64,000 nucleotides of DNA from Zeus faber (taxonomy: Eukaryota > Chordata > Actinopteri > Zeiformes > Zeidae): NCBI GenBank assembly GCA_960531495.1, contig CAUIJY010000075.1:434001-498000 (forward strand), read 5' to 3'. Below, piece by piece: positions 13,670 to 24,900 of the stretch. Each line of letters opens with the position of its first letter. Position 1 is the first letter of the stretch. The notes under the pieces are model-generated. The model searched no databases. It saw only the letters and a program-made list of their open reading frames with translations, and was not told where the DNA came from. A program made the translations under genes and the position numbers.

Positions 13670-13735
13670 TTCTTTAAATATTTTGATCTCTCAAACATTC
13701 TTTCTTTTTATCAGTTTTTTTTTGTTTCTTTCATT
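13670..13735 (+). repeat. Most pattern-divergent landmark (GATCTCTCAAACATTC)
   Basis: This is the stretch least like the basic repeat. It reads TTTAAATATTTTGATCTC, then CAAACATTC, then TTTTTATCAG followed by nine T, and then returns to the array. It contains one of the very few GATC tetranucleotides in the window (13685). The same word set recurs at 28110, 34182 and 59491, with one base different in the T run of the last copy. It looks like an old degenerate or slightly different array fragment carried along by duplication. Confidence 0.8.
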
Positions 13736-14035
13736 CATTCTTTCAATTTTTCTTACTTTCAATCTTTCTTTTTTTCAATATTTCTTTCAATCTTTTAATC
13801 TTTCATTCATTCTTTCATTCTTTCTTTCAATCTTTCATTCTTTCTTTCAATCTTTCAATCTTTCAATCTCTCTTTTAATCTTTCTTTCATTTTTTCTTTC
13901 AGTCTTTCAATCTTTCTTTCAATCTTTCTTTCAATCTTTCTTTCAAACTTTCATTCTTTCTTTCAATCTTTCTTTCAATCTTTCTTTCAATCTTTCTTTC
14001 TTTTTTCAATCTTTCTTTCAATCTTTTTTTTCATT

Positions 14036-14190
14036 CTTACTTTTAGTCTTTCAATCTTTCTTTAAATCTTTTTTTCTTTAAATCTTTATTTCTTTCAATC
14101 TTTCTTTGTTTTTTTCAGTCTTTCTTTCATTTTTTTTTTCATTCTTACTTTTAGTCTTTCAATCTTTCTTTAAATCTTTCTTTCTTCAAT
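14036..14190 (+). repeat. T-rich landmark block, copy 2
   Basis: Second copy of the CTTACTTTTAG block, 1320 bp after the first. The same 1320-bp spacing is seen in unit 2 (27141 and 28461). It is followed by array that differs slightly from the equivalent in unit 2: CACTCTTTCTTTTAG here against CACTCTTACTTTTAG at about 28757. Confidence 0.78.
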
Positions 14191-16509
14191 CTTTCTTTCA
14201 ATCTTTCTTTCAATCTTTCAATCTTTCAATCTTTCTTTCATTCTTTCATTCTTTCTTTCAATCGTTCTTTCATTCTTTCTTTCAATCTTTCATTCTTTCT
14301 TTCAATCTTTCAATCTTTCAATCTTTCTTTCATTCTTTTTTTTCACTCTTTCTTTTAGTCTTTCAATCTTTCTTTAAATCTTTCATTCTTTAAATCTTTC
14401 TTTCAATCATTCTTTTTTCAATCTTTCTTTCAATCTTTCAATCTTTCAATCTTTCTTTAATTCTTTTATTCATTGTTTCTTTCAGTCTTAAATCTTTCTT
14501 TCAATCTTTCTTTCTTTCATTCTCTCTTTCTTTCAATATTCTTTCAATCTTTCAATCTTTCTTTCATTCTTTCATTCTTTCTTTCAATCGTTCTTTTATT
14601 CTTTCTTTCAATCTTTCAATCTTTCTTTAATTCTTTCTTTCAATCTTTCTTACTTTCAATTTTTCTATCTTTCAATATTTCTTCCAATCTTTCAATCTTT
14701 CTTTTGTTATTCTTTCAATCTTTCTTTCTTTCAATCTTTCTATCCATCTATCTTTCAATCTTTCTTTCATTCTTTCTTTCAATCTTTCTTTTTTCAATCT
14801 TTCTTGCAAACTTTCTTTCAATTTTTAATGTTTCAATCTTTCTTTCATTCTTTCTTTTAATGTTTCTTACTTTCAATTTTTCTATCTTTCAAAATTTCTT
14901 CCAATCGTTCAATCTTTCTTTCATTATTTCTTTCAATCTTTCTTTCTTTCAATCTTTCTTTCCATCTTTCTTTCAATCTTTCTTTCATTCTTTCTTTCAA
15001 TCTTTCAATCTTTCAATCTTTCAATCATTCTTTCATTCTTTTTTTCAATCTTTCAATCTTTCTTTCAATATTTCTTTCAATCTTTCCTTCTTTCAATCTT
15101 TCTTTCCATCTTTCTTTCCATCTTTCTTTCATTCTTTCCTTCAGTCTTTCAATCTTTCTTTCAATCTTTCTTTTTTTCAAACTTTTTTTAAATCTTTCTT
15201 TCATTCTTTCTTTCAATCTTTCAATCTTTCTTTCAATCTATCTTTCTTTTTTCAATCTTTCTTTCATTCTTTCTATAAATCTTTCTTTCTTTCAATCTTT
15301 CTTTCAGTCTTTCAATCTTTCTTTAAATCAATCTTTCAATCTTTCTTTCAATCTTTCAATCTTTCAATTTTTCTTTCATTCTTTCTTTCAATCTTTCAAT
15401 CTTTCTTTCATTCTTTCTTTCAATCTTTCTTACCTTCAATTTTTCTATCTTTCAATATTTCTTCCAATCGTTCAATATTTCTTCCAATCGTTCAATCTTT
15501 CTTTCATTATTTCTTTCAATCTTTCTTTCCTTCAATCTTTCTTTCCATCTTTCTTTCAATCTTTCTTTCATTCTTTCTTTCAATGTTTCTTTTTTCAATA
15601 TTTCTTGCAATCTTTCTTTCAATTGTTTAATCTTTCAATCTTTCTTTCCATCTTTCTTTCATTCTTTCTTTCAATCTTTCTTTTTTCAATCTTTCTTGCA
15701 ATCTTTCTTTCAATTGTTTAATCTTTCAATCTTTCTTTCATTCATTCTTTCATTCTTTCTTTCAATCTTTCTTTCAATCGTTCTTTCTTTCTTTTAGTCT
15801 TTCTTTCATTCTTTCTTTTAATCTTTCAATCTTTCTTTCATTGTTTCTTTCAATCTTTCTTTCATTCTTTCTTTCATTCTTTCTTTCAATCTTTCTTTCA
15901 ATCGTTCTTTCTTTCTTTTAGTCTTTCTTTCAGTCTTTCAATTTTTCAATCTTTCTTTCATTCTTTCTTTTAATCTTTCAATCTTTCTTTCATTCTTTCC
16001 TTCAGTCTTTCATTCTTTCTTTCAATCTTTCTTTTTTCAATCTTTCTTGCAATCGTTCTTTCAATTGTTTAATCTTTCAATCTTTCTTTCATTCTTTCTT
16101 TCAGTCTTTCAATCTTTTTTTCAATCTTTCTTTCATTCTTTCTTTCAATCTTTCTGTCCGTCATTCTTTCTTTCAGTCTTTCTTTCATTCTTTATTTCAA
16201 TCTTTGTTTCATTCTTTCTTTCAATCTTTCATTCAATCTTTATTTCAATCTTTCTTTCAATCTTTCTTTCAATCGTTCTTTCATTCTTTATTTTAATCTT
16301 TCAATCTTTCTTTAATTGTTTCTTTCAATCTTTCTGTCTTTCAATATTTCTTTCAATCTTTCAATCTTTCTTTTTTTTTCAATCTTTCTTTCAATCTTTC
16401 TTTTATTCTGTCTTTAAATCTTTCTGTTTTTTCAATCTTTCTTGCAATCTTTCTTTCAGTCTTTCAATCTGTCTTTCAAACTTTCAATCTTTCTTTCAAT
16501 CTTTCAATC

Positions 16510-16905
16510 TTTCAATCTTTCTTTCAATTTTTCTTTCAATCTTTCAGTCTTTCTTTCATTCTTTCTTTCAATCTTTCAATCTTTCAATCTTTCAATCTTT
16601 CTTTCATTCTTTCTTTCAATCTTTCAGTCTTTCTTTCAATATTTCTTTCAATCTTTCTTTCTGTCAATCTTTCTTTCCATCTTTCTTTCATTCTTTCCTT
16701 CAGGGTTTCAATCTTTCTTTCAATTTTTCTTTCAATCTTTCAGTCTTTCTTTCATTCTTTCTTTCAATCTTTCAATCTTTCAATCTTTCAATCTTTCTTT
16801 CATTCTTTCTTTCAATCTTTCAGTCTTTCTTTCAATATTTCTTTCAATCTTTCTTTCTGTCAATCTTTCTTTCCATCTTTCTTTCATTCTTTCCTTCAGG
16901 GTTTC
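16510..16905 (+). repeat. 196-bp tandem duplication specific to unit 2
   Basis: The variant word CTTCAGGGTTTC occurs at 16701 and 16897, 196 bp apart, and was not seen elsewhere in the window. Unit 1 has a single CTTCAGTCTTTC at the matching place (2840). The length (49 tetramers) keeps the 4-bp register. Crossing it changes the unit 1 to unit 2 offset from 13861 to 14057, exactly 196. Confidence 0.88.
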
Positions 16906-19799
16906 AATCTTTCTTTCAATCTTTCTTTCAATTTTTCTTTCAATCTTTCTTTCATTCTTACCTTCAATCTTTCAATCTTTCTTTCAATCTTTCTTTCAAT
17001 CTTTCATTCATTCCTTCTTTCAATCTTTCAATCTTTCTTTCAATATTTCTTTCAATCTTTTTTACTTTCAATCTTTCTTTCTTTAAATCTTTCTTTCAAT
17101 CTTTCTTTCAAACTTTCATTCTTTATTTCAATATTTCAATCGTTCAATCTTTCTTTCATTCTTTCTTTCAATCTTTCTTTCAATCTTTCAATCTTTCTTT
17201 CAATCTTTCTTTCAATCTTTCTTTCTTTAAATCTTTCTTTCAATCTTTCTTTCAAACTTTCAATCTTTATTTCAATCTTTCAATCTTTCAATCTTTCTTT
17301 CATTCTTTCTTTCAATAATTCAATCTTTCAATCTTTCTTTCATTCTTTCTTTCAATCTTTCAATCTTTCTTTAATTCTTTCTTTCAATCTTTCTTTCTTT
17401 CAATTTTTCTATCTTTCAATATTTCTTCAAATCTTTCAATCTTTCTTTTGTTATTCTTTCAATCTTTCTTTCTTTCAATCTTTCTTTCCATCTATCTTTC
17501 AATCTTTCTTTCATTCTTTCTTTCAATCTTTCGTACTTTCAATTTTTCTATCTTTCAATATTTCTTCCAATCGTTCAATCTTTCTTCAATCTTTCTTTCA
17601 ATCTTTCTTTCATTCTTTATTTTAATCTTTCAATCTTTCTTTCATTCTTTCTTTCAATCTTTCTGTCTTTCAATATTTCTTTCAATCTTTCAATCTTTCT
17701 TTTTTTTTCAATCTTTCTTTCAATCTTTCTTTTATTCTATCTTTAAATCTTTGTTTTTTCAATCTTTCTTGCAATCTTTCTTTCAGTCTTTCAATCTGTC
17801 TTTCAAACTTTCAATCTTTCTTTCAATCATTCAATCTTTCAATCTTTCTTTCAATTTTTCTTTCAATCTTTCAGTCTTTCTTTCATTCTTTCTTTCAATC
17901 TTTCAATCTTTCAATCTTTCTTTCATTCTTTCTTTCAATCTTTCAATCTTTCTTTCAATATTTATTTCAATCTTTCTTTCTGTCAATCTTCTTTCCATCT
18001 TTCTTTCCATCTTTCTTTCATTCTTTCGTTCAGTCTTTCAATCTTTCTTTCAATCTTTCTTTCATTTTTTCTTTCAATCTTTCTTTCATTCTTTCTTTCA
18101 ATCTTTCATTCATTCTTTCTTTCAATCTTTCAATCTTTCTTTCAATATTTCTTTCAATCTTTTTTACTTTCAATCATTCTTTCTTTAAATCTTTCTCTCA
18201 ATCTTTCTTTCAAACTTTCATTTTTTATTTCAATATTTCAATCGTTCAATCTTTCTTTCATTCTTTCTTTCAATCTTTCTTTCAATCTTTCAATCTTTCT
18301 TTCAATATTTCTTTCAATCTTTCTTTCTTTCAATCTTTCTTTCAAACTTTCAATCTTTATTTCAATCTTTCAATCTTTCAATCTTTCTTTCATTCTTTCT
18401 TTCAATATTTCAATTTTTCAATCTTTCTTTCATTCTTTCTTTTAATCTTTCAATCTTTCTTTCATTGTTTCTTTCAATCTTTCTGTCTTTCAATATTTCA
18501 TTCAATCTTTCTTTCATTCCTTCTTTCAATCTTTCTTTCAAATTTTCTTTCAATCTTTCTTTTTTCAATATTTCTTTCAATCTTTCTTTCATTCTTTCTG
18601 TCAGTCTTTCAAAATTTGTTTCAAACTTTCAATCTTTCTTTCAATCTTTCAGTCGTTCAATCTTTCTTTCAATCTTTCTTTGAATATTTCAATCTTCAAT
18701 CTTTCAATCTATCTTTCAGTCTTTCTTTCAATCATTCAATCTTTCAAACCTTCTTTCAATCTTTCTTTCTTTCAATCTTTCTTTCAATCTTTCTTTCATT
18801 CTTTCCTTCAGTCTTTCAATCTTTCTTTCAATCTTTCTTTCAATCTTTCTTTCAATCTTTCTTTCATTCTTTCTTTCAATCTTTCTTTCAACCTTTCAAT
18901 CTTTCTTTCAATATTTCTTTCAATCTTTCTTACTTTCAATCTTTCTTTCTTAAAATCTTTCTTTCAATCTTTCTTTCAAACTTTCAATCTTTATTTCAAT
19001 CTTTCAATCTTTCTTTCAATCTTTCTTTCATTCTTTCTTTCAATATTTCAATCTTTCAACCTTTCTTTCATTCTTTCTTTTAATCTTTGAATCTTTCTTT
19101 AATTCTTTCTTTCAATCTTTCTTTCAATCATTCAATCTTTCTTTCAATATTTCTTTCAATCTTTCTTTCTTTAAATCTTTCTTTCAATCTTTCTTTCAAA
19201 CTTTCAATCTTTATTTCAATCTTTCAATCTTTCTTTCAATCTTTCTTTCATTCTTTCTTTCAATATTTCAATCTTTCAACCTTTCTTTCATTCTTTCTTT
19301 TAATCTTTGAATCTTTCTTTAATTTTTTCTTTCAATCTTTCTTACTTTCAATTTTTCTATCTTTCAATATTTCTTCCAATCTTTCAATCTTTCTTTTGTT
19401 ATTCTTTCAATCTTTCTTTCTTTCAATCTTTCTATCCATCTATCTATCAATCTTTTTTTCATTCTTTCTTTCAATCTTTCTTTTTTCAATCTTTCTTGCA
19501 AACTTTCTTTCAATTATTTAATCTTTCAATCTTTCTTTCATTCTTTCTTTCAGTCTTTCAATCTTTTTTTCATTCTTTCTTTCAATATTTCAATCTTTCA
19601 ATCTTTCTGTCATTCTTTCTGTCATTCTTTCAATCTTTCTTTCAATCTTTCTTACTTTCAATTTTTCTATCTTTCAATATCTCTTCCAATCGTTCAATCT
19701 TTCTTTTATTATTTCTTTCAATCTTTCTTTCTTTCAATCTTTCTTTCCATCTTTCTTTCAATCTTTCTTTCATTCTTTCTTTCAATCTTTCTTTTTTCA

Positions 19800-21935
19800 A
19801 TATTTCTTTCAATCTGTCAATTTTTCTTTCATTCTTTCATTCTTTCTTTCAATTGTTCTTTCATTCTTTCTTTCAATCTTTCTTTAAATATTTCAATCTT
19901 TCAATCTTTCTTTCAATCTTTCTTTCAATCTTTCAGTCTTTCTTTCATTCTTTCTTTCAATATTGCAATCTTTCAATCTTTCTTTCATTCTTTCTTTCAA
20001 TCTTTCAATCTTTCTTTCATTCTTTCTTTCAATCTTTCAATCTTTCTTTTTTTTCAATCTTTCTTTTATTCTATCTTTAAATCTTTGTTTTTTCAATCTT
20101 TCTTGCAATCTTTCTTTCAGTCTTTCAATCTGTCTTTCAAACTTTCAATCTTTCTTTCAATTTTTCAATCTTTCAATCTTTCTTTCAATTTTTCTTTCAA
20201 TCTTTCAGTCTTTCTTTCATTCTTTCTTTCAATCTTTCAATCTTTCAATCTTTCTTTCAATCTTTCTTTCAATCTTTCAATCTTTCTTTCAATATTTCTT
20301 TCAATCTTTCTTTCTTTCAATCTTCTTTCCATCTTTCTTTCATTCTTTCGTTCAATCTTTCAATCTTTCTTTCAATCTTTCTTTCAATCTTTCATTCATT
20401 CTTTCTTTCAATCTTTCAATCTTTCTTTCAATATTTCTTTCAATCTTTTTTACTTTCAATCTTTCTTTCTTTAAATCTTTCTCTCAATCTTTCTTTCAAA
20501 CTTTCATTATTTATTTCAATATTTCAATCGTTCAATCTTTCTTTCATTCTTTCTTTCAATCTTTCTTTCAATCTTTCAATCTTTCTTTCAATATTTCTTT
20601 CAATCTTTCTTTCTTTAAATCTTTCTTTCAATCTTTCTTTCAAACTTTCAATCTTTATTTCAATCTTTCAATCTTTCAATCTTTCTTTCATTCTTTCTTT
20701 CAATATTTCAATTTTTCAATCTTTCTTTCATTCTTTCTTTTAATCTTTCAATCTTTCTTTCATTGTTTCTTTCAATCTTTCTGTCTTTCAATATTTCATT
20801 CAATCTTTCTTTCATTCCTTCTTTCAATCTTTCTTTCAAATTTTCTTTCAATCTTTATTTTTTCAATATTTCTTTCAATCTGTCAATTTTTCTTTCATTC
20901 TTTCTTTCTTTCTTTCAATTGTTCTTTCATTCTTTCTTTCAATCTTTCTTTAAATATTTCAATCTTTCAATCTTTCTTTCAATCTTTCTTTCAATCTTTC
21001 AGTCTTTCTTTCATTCTTTCTTTCAATATTTCAATCTTTCAATCTTTCTTTCATTCTTTCTTTCAATCTTTCAATCTTTCTTTCATTCTTTCTTTCAATC
21101 TTTCAATCTTTCTTTTTTTTCAATCTTTCTTTTATTCTATCTTTAAATCTTTGTTTTTTCAATCTTTCTTGCAATCTTTCTTTCAGTCTTTCAATCTGTC
21201 TTTCAAACTTTCAATCTTTCTTTCAATTTTTCAATCTTTCAATCTTTCTTTCAATTTTTCTTTCAATCTTTCAGTCTTTCTTTCATTCTTTCTTTCAATC
21301 TTTCAATCTTTCAATCTTTCTTTCAATCTTTCTTTCAATCTTTCAATCTTTCTTTCAATATTTCTTTCAATCTTTCTTTCTTTCAATCTTCTTTCCATCT
21401 TTCTTTCATTCTTTCGTTCAATCTTTCAATCTTTCTTTCAATCTTTCTTTCAATCTTTCATTCATTCTTTCTTTCAATCTTTCAATCTTTCTTTCAATAT
21501 TTCTTTCAATCTTTTTTACTTTCAATCTTTCTTTCTTTAAATCTTTCTCTCAATCTTTCTTTCAAACTTTCATTATTTATTTCAATATTTCAATCGTTCA
21601 ATCTTTCTTTCATTCTTTCTTTCAATCTTTCTTTCAATCTTTCAATCTTTCTTTCAATATTTCTTTCAATCTTTCTTTCTTTAAATCTTTCTTTCAATCT
21701 TTCTTTCAAACTTTCAATCTTTATTTCAATCTTTCAATCTTTCAATCTTTCTTTCATTCTTTCTTTCAATATTTCAATTTTTCAATCTTTCTTTCATTCT
21801 TTCTTTTAATCTTTCAATCTTTCTTTCATTGTTTCTTTCAATCTTTCTGTCTTTCAATATTTCATTCAATCTTTCTTTCATTCCTTCTTTCAATCTTTCT
21901 TTCAAATTTTCTTTCAATCTTTATTTTTTCAATAT
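19800..21935 (+). repeat. 1066-bp tandem duplication specific to unit 2
   Basis: AATCTGTCAATTTTTC occurs at 19811 and 20877, 1066 bp apart. The CTTGCAATC tags at 20102 and 21168 share that offset. At the junction near 20870, the word TTCAATATTTCTTTCAATCT is common to both parent sites, as expected for exchange between similar sites. Unit 1 has only one copy (5.74-6.8 kb). Crossing it changes the offset between units from 14057 to 15123. Confidence 0.87.
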
Positions 21936-24900
21936 TTCTTTCAATCTTTCTTTCATTCTTTCTTTCAGTCTTTCAAAATTTGTTTCAAACTTTCAATCTT
22001 TCTTTCAATCTTTCAGTCGTTCAATCTTTCTTTCAATCTTTCTTTGAATCTTTCAATCTTCAATCTTTCAATCTATCTTTCAGTCTTTCTTTCAATCATT
22101 CAATCTTTCAATCTTTCTTTCAATATTTCTTTCAATCTTTCTTACTTTCAATCTTTCTTTCTTAAAATCTTTCTTTCAATCTTTCTTTCAAACTTTCATT
22201 CTTTATTTCAATCTTTCAATCTTTCAATCTTTCTTTCATTCTTTCTTTCAATCTTTCTTTCAATCTTTCAATCTTTCTTTCAATATTTCTTACAATCTTT
22301 CTTTCTTTAAATCTTTCTTTCAATCTTTCTTTCATTCTTTCTTTCAATATTTCAATCTTTCAACCTTTCTTTCATTCTTTCTTTTAATCTTTGAATCTTT
22401 CTTTAATTTTTTCTTTCAATCTTTCTTAGTTTCAATTTTTCTATCTTTCAATATTTCTTCCAATCTTTCAATCTTTCTTTTGTTATTCTTTCAATGTTTC
22501 TTTCTTTCAATCTTTCTATCCATCTATCTATCAATCTTTTTTTCATTCTTTCTTTCAATCTTTCTTTTTTCAATCTTTCTTGCAAACTTTCTTTCAATTA
22601 TTTAATCTTTCAATCTTTCTTTCATTCTTTCTTTCAGTCTTTCAATCTTTTTTTCATTCTTTCTTTCAATATTTCAATCTTTCAATCTTTCTGTCATTCT
22701 TTCTGTCAATCTTTCAATCTTTCTTTCATTCTTTCTTTCAATCTTTCTTACTTTCAATTTTTCTATCTTTCAATATCTCTTCCAATCGTTCAATCTTTCT
22801 TTTATTATTTCTTTCAATCTTTCTTTCTTTCAATCTTTCTTTCCATCTTTCTTTCAATCTTTCTTTCATTCTTTCTTTCAATCTTTCTTTTTTCAATATT
22901 TCTTTCAATCTGTCAATTTTTCTTTCATTCTTTCATTCTTTCTTTCAATTGTTCTTTCATTCTTTCTTTCAATCTTTCTTTAAATATTTCAATCTTTCAA
23001 TCTTTCTTTCAATCTTTCTTTCAATCTTTCAGTCTTTCTTTCATTCTTTCTTTCAATATTTCAATCTTTCAATCTTTCTTTCATTCTTTCTTTCAATCTT
23101 TCAATCTTTCTTTCATTCTTTCTTTCAATCTTTCAATCTTTCAATTTTTCTTTCTTTCAATATTTCTTCCAATCGTTCAATCTTTCTTTCATTACTTCTT
23201 TCAATCTTTCTTTTGTTATGTCTTTCAATCTTTCTTTCTTTCAATCTTTCTTTCCATCTTTCTTTCAATCTTTCTTTCATTCTATCTTTCAATCTTTCTT
23301 TCATTATTTCTTTCAGTCTTTCAATCTTTCTTTCAAACTTTCAATCTTTCTTTCAATCTTTCAGTCGTTCAATCTTTCTTTCAATCTTTCTTTCAATCTT
23401 TCAATCTTCAATCTTTCAATCTATCTTTCAGTCTCTCAATCTTTCTTTCAAACTTTCAATATTTCTTTCAATCTTTCAGTCGTTCAATCTTTCTTTCAAT
23501 CTTTCTTTCAATCTTTCAATCATTCAAACTTTCAATCATTCAATCTTTCAATCTTTCTTTCTTTCAATCTTTCTTTCAATCTTTCTTTCATTCTTTCCTT
23601 CAGTCTTTCAATCTTTCTTTCAATCTTTCTTTCATTCTTTCTTTCAATCTTTCTTTCAATCTTTCAATCTTTCTTTCAATATGTCTTTCAATCTTTCTTA
23701 CTTTCAATCTTTCTTTCTTTAAATCTTTCTTTCAATCTTTCTTTCAAACTTTCATTCTTTATTTCAATCTTTCAATCTTTCAATCTTTCTTTCATTCTTT
23801 ATTTCAATCTTTCAATCTTTCAATCTTTCTTTCATTCTTTCTTTCAATCTTTCTTTCAATCTTTCAATCTTTCTTTCAATATTTCTTTCAATCTTTCTTT
23901 CTTTAAATCTTTCTTTCAATCTTTCTTTCAAACTTTCAATCTTTATTTCAATCTTTCTTTCAATATTTCAATCTTTCAATCTTTCTTTCATTCTTTCTTT
24001 CAATCTTTCAATCTTTCTTTCATTCTTTCTTTCAATCTTTCTTACTTTCAATTTTTCTATCTTTCAAAATTTCTTCCAATCGTTCAATCTTTCTTTCATT
24101 ATTTCTTTCAATCTTTCTTTCTTTCAATCTTTCTTTCCATCTTTCTTTCAATCTTTCTTTCATTCTTTCTTTCAATCTTTCAATCTTTCAATCTTTCAAT
24201 CTTTCTTTCATTCTTTCTTTCAATCTTTCAATCTTTCTTTCAATATTTCTTTCAATCTTTCTTTCCATCTTTCTTTCCATCTTTCTTTCATTCTTTCCTT
24301 CAGTCTTTCAATCTTTCTTTCAATCTTTCTTTCAATCTTTCTTTTTTTTAATCTTTTTTTAAATCTTTCTTTCAATCTTTCTTTCAATCTTTCTTTTTTT
24401 TAATCTTTTTTTAAATCTTTCTTTCATTCTTTCTTTCAATCTTTCAATCTTTCTTTCAATCTATCTTTCTTTTTTCAATCTTTATTTCATTCTTTCTATA
24501 AATCTTTCTTTCTTTCAATCTTTCTTTCAGTCTTTCAATCTTTCTTTAAATCTATCTTTCAATATTTCTTCCAATCGTTCAATCTTTCTTTCATTATTTC
24601 TTTCAATCTTTCTTTCTTTCAATCTTTCTTTCCATCTTTCTTTCAATCTTTCTTTCATTCTTTCTTTCAATGTTTCTTTTTTCAATATTTCTTTCAATCA
24701 GTCAATTTTTCTTTCATTCTTTCTTTCAATCGTTCTTTCATTCTTTCTTTCAATCTTTCAATCTTTCTTTAAATATTTCAATCATTCAATCTTTCTTTCA
24801 ATCTTTCTTTCAATCGTTCAATCTTTCTTTCATTCTTTCTTTAAATATTTCATACTTTCAATCTTTCTTTCATTCTTTCTTTCAATCTTTCAATCTTTCT

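Larger units (their letters stand above)
1781..15660 (+). repeat. Higher-order repeat unit 1 (about 13.9 kb)
   Basis: This block matches the sequence from about 15661 onward, landmark for landmark. GTCCGT at 2295 pairs with 16156. CTTGCAATC tags at 2580, 3711 and 6045 pair with 16441, 17768 and 20102. GATC at 13685 pairs with 28110. The offset is 13861 at the start and shifts to 14057, 15123, 15171, 14437 and 14425 as copy-specific duplications are crossed. Identity is very high. Translating matching stretches shows 1 difference in 246 codons (3391 region), 2 in 257 (5250 region), 0 in 213 (11457 region) and 0 in 132 (13683 region). There are no genes inside. Confidence 0.88.
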
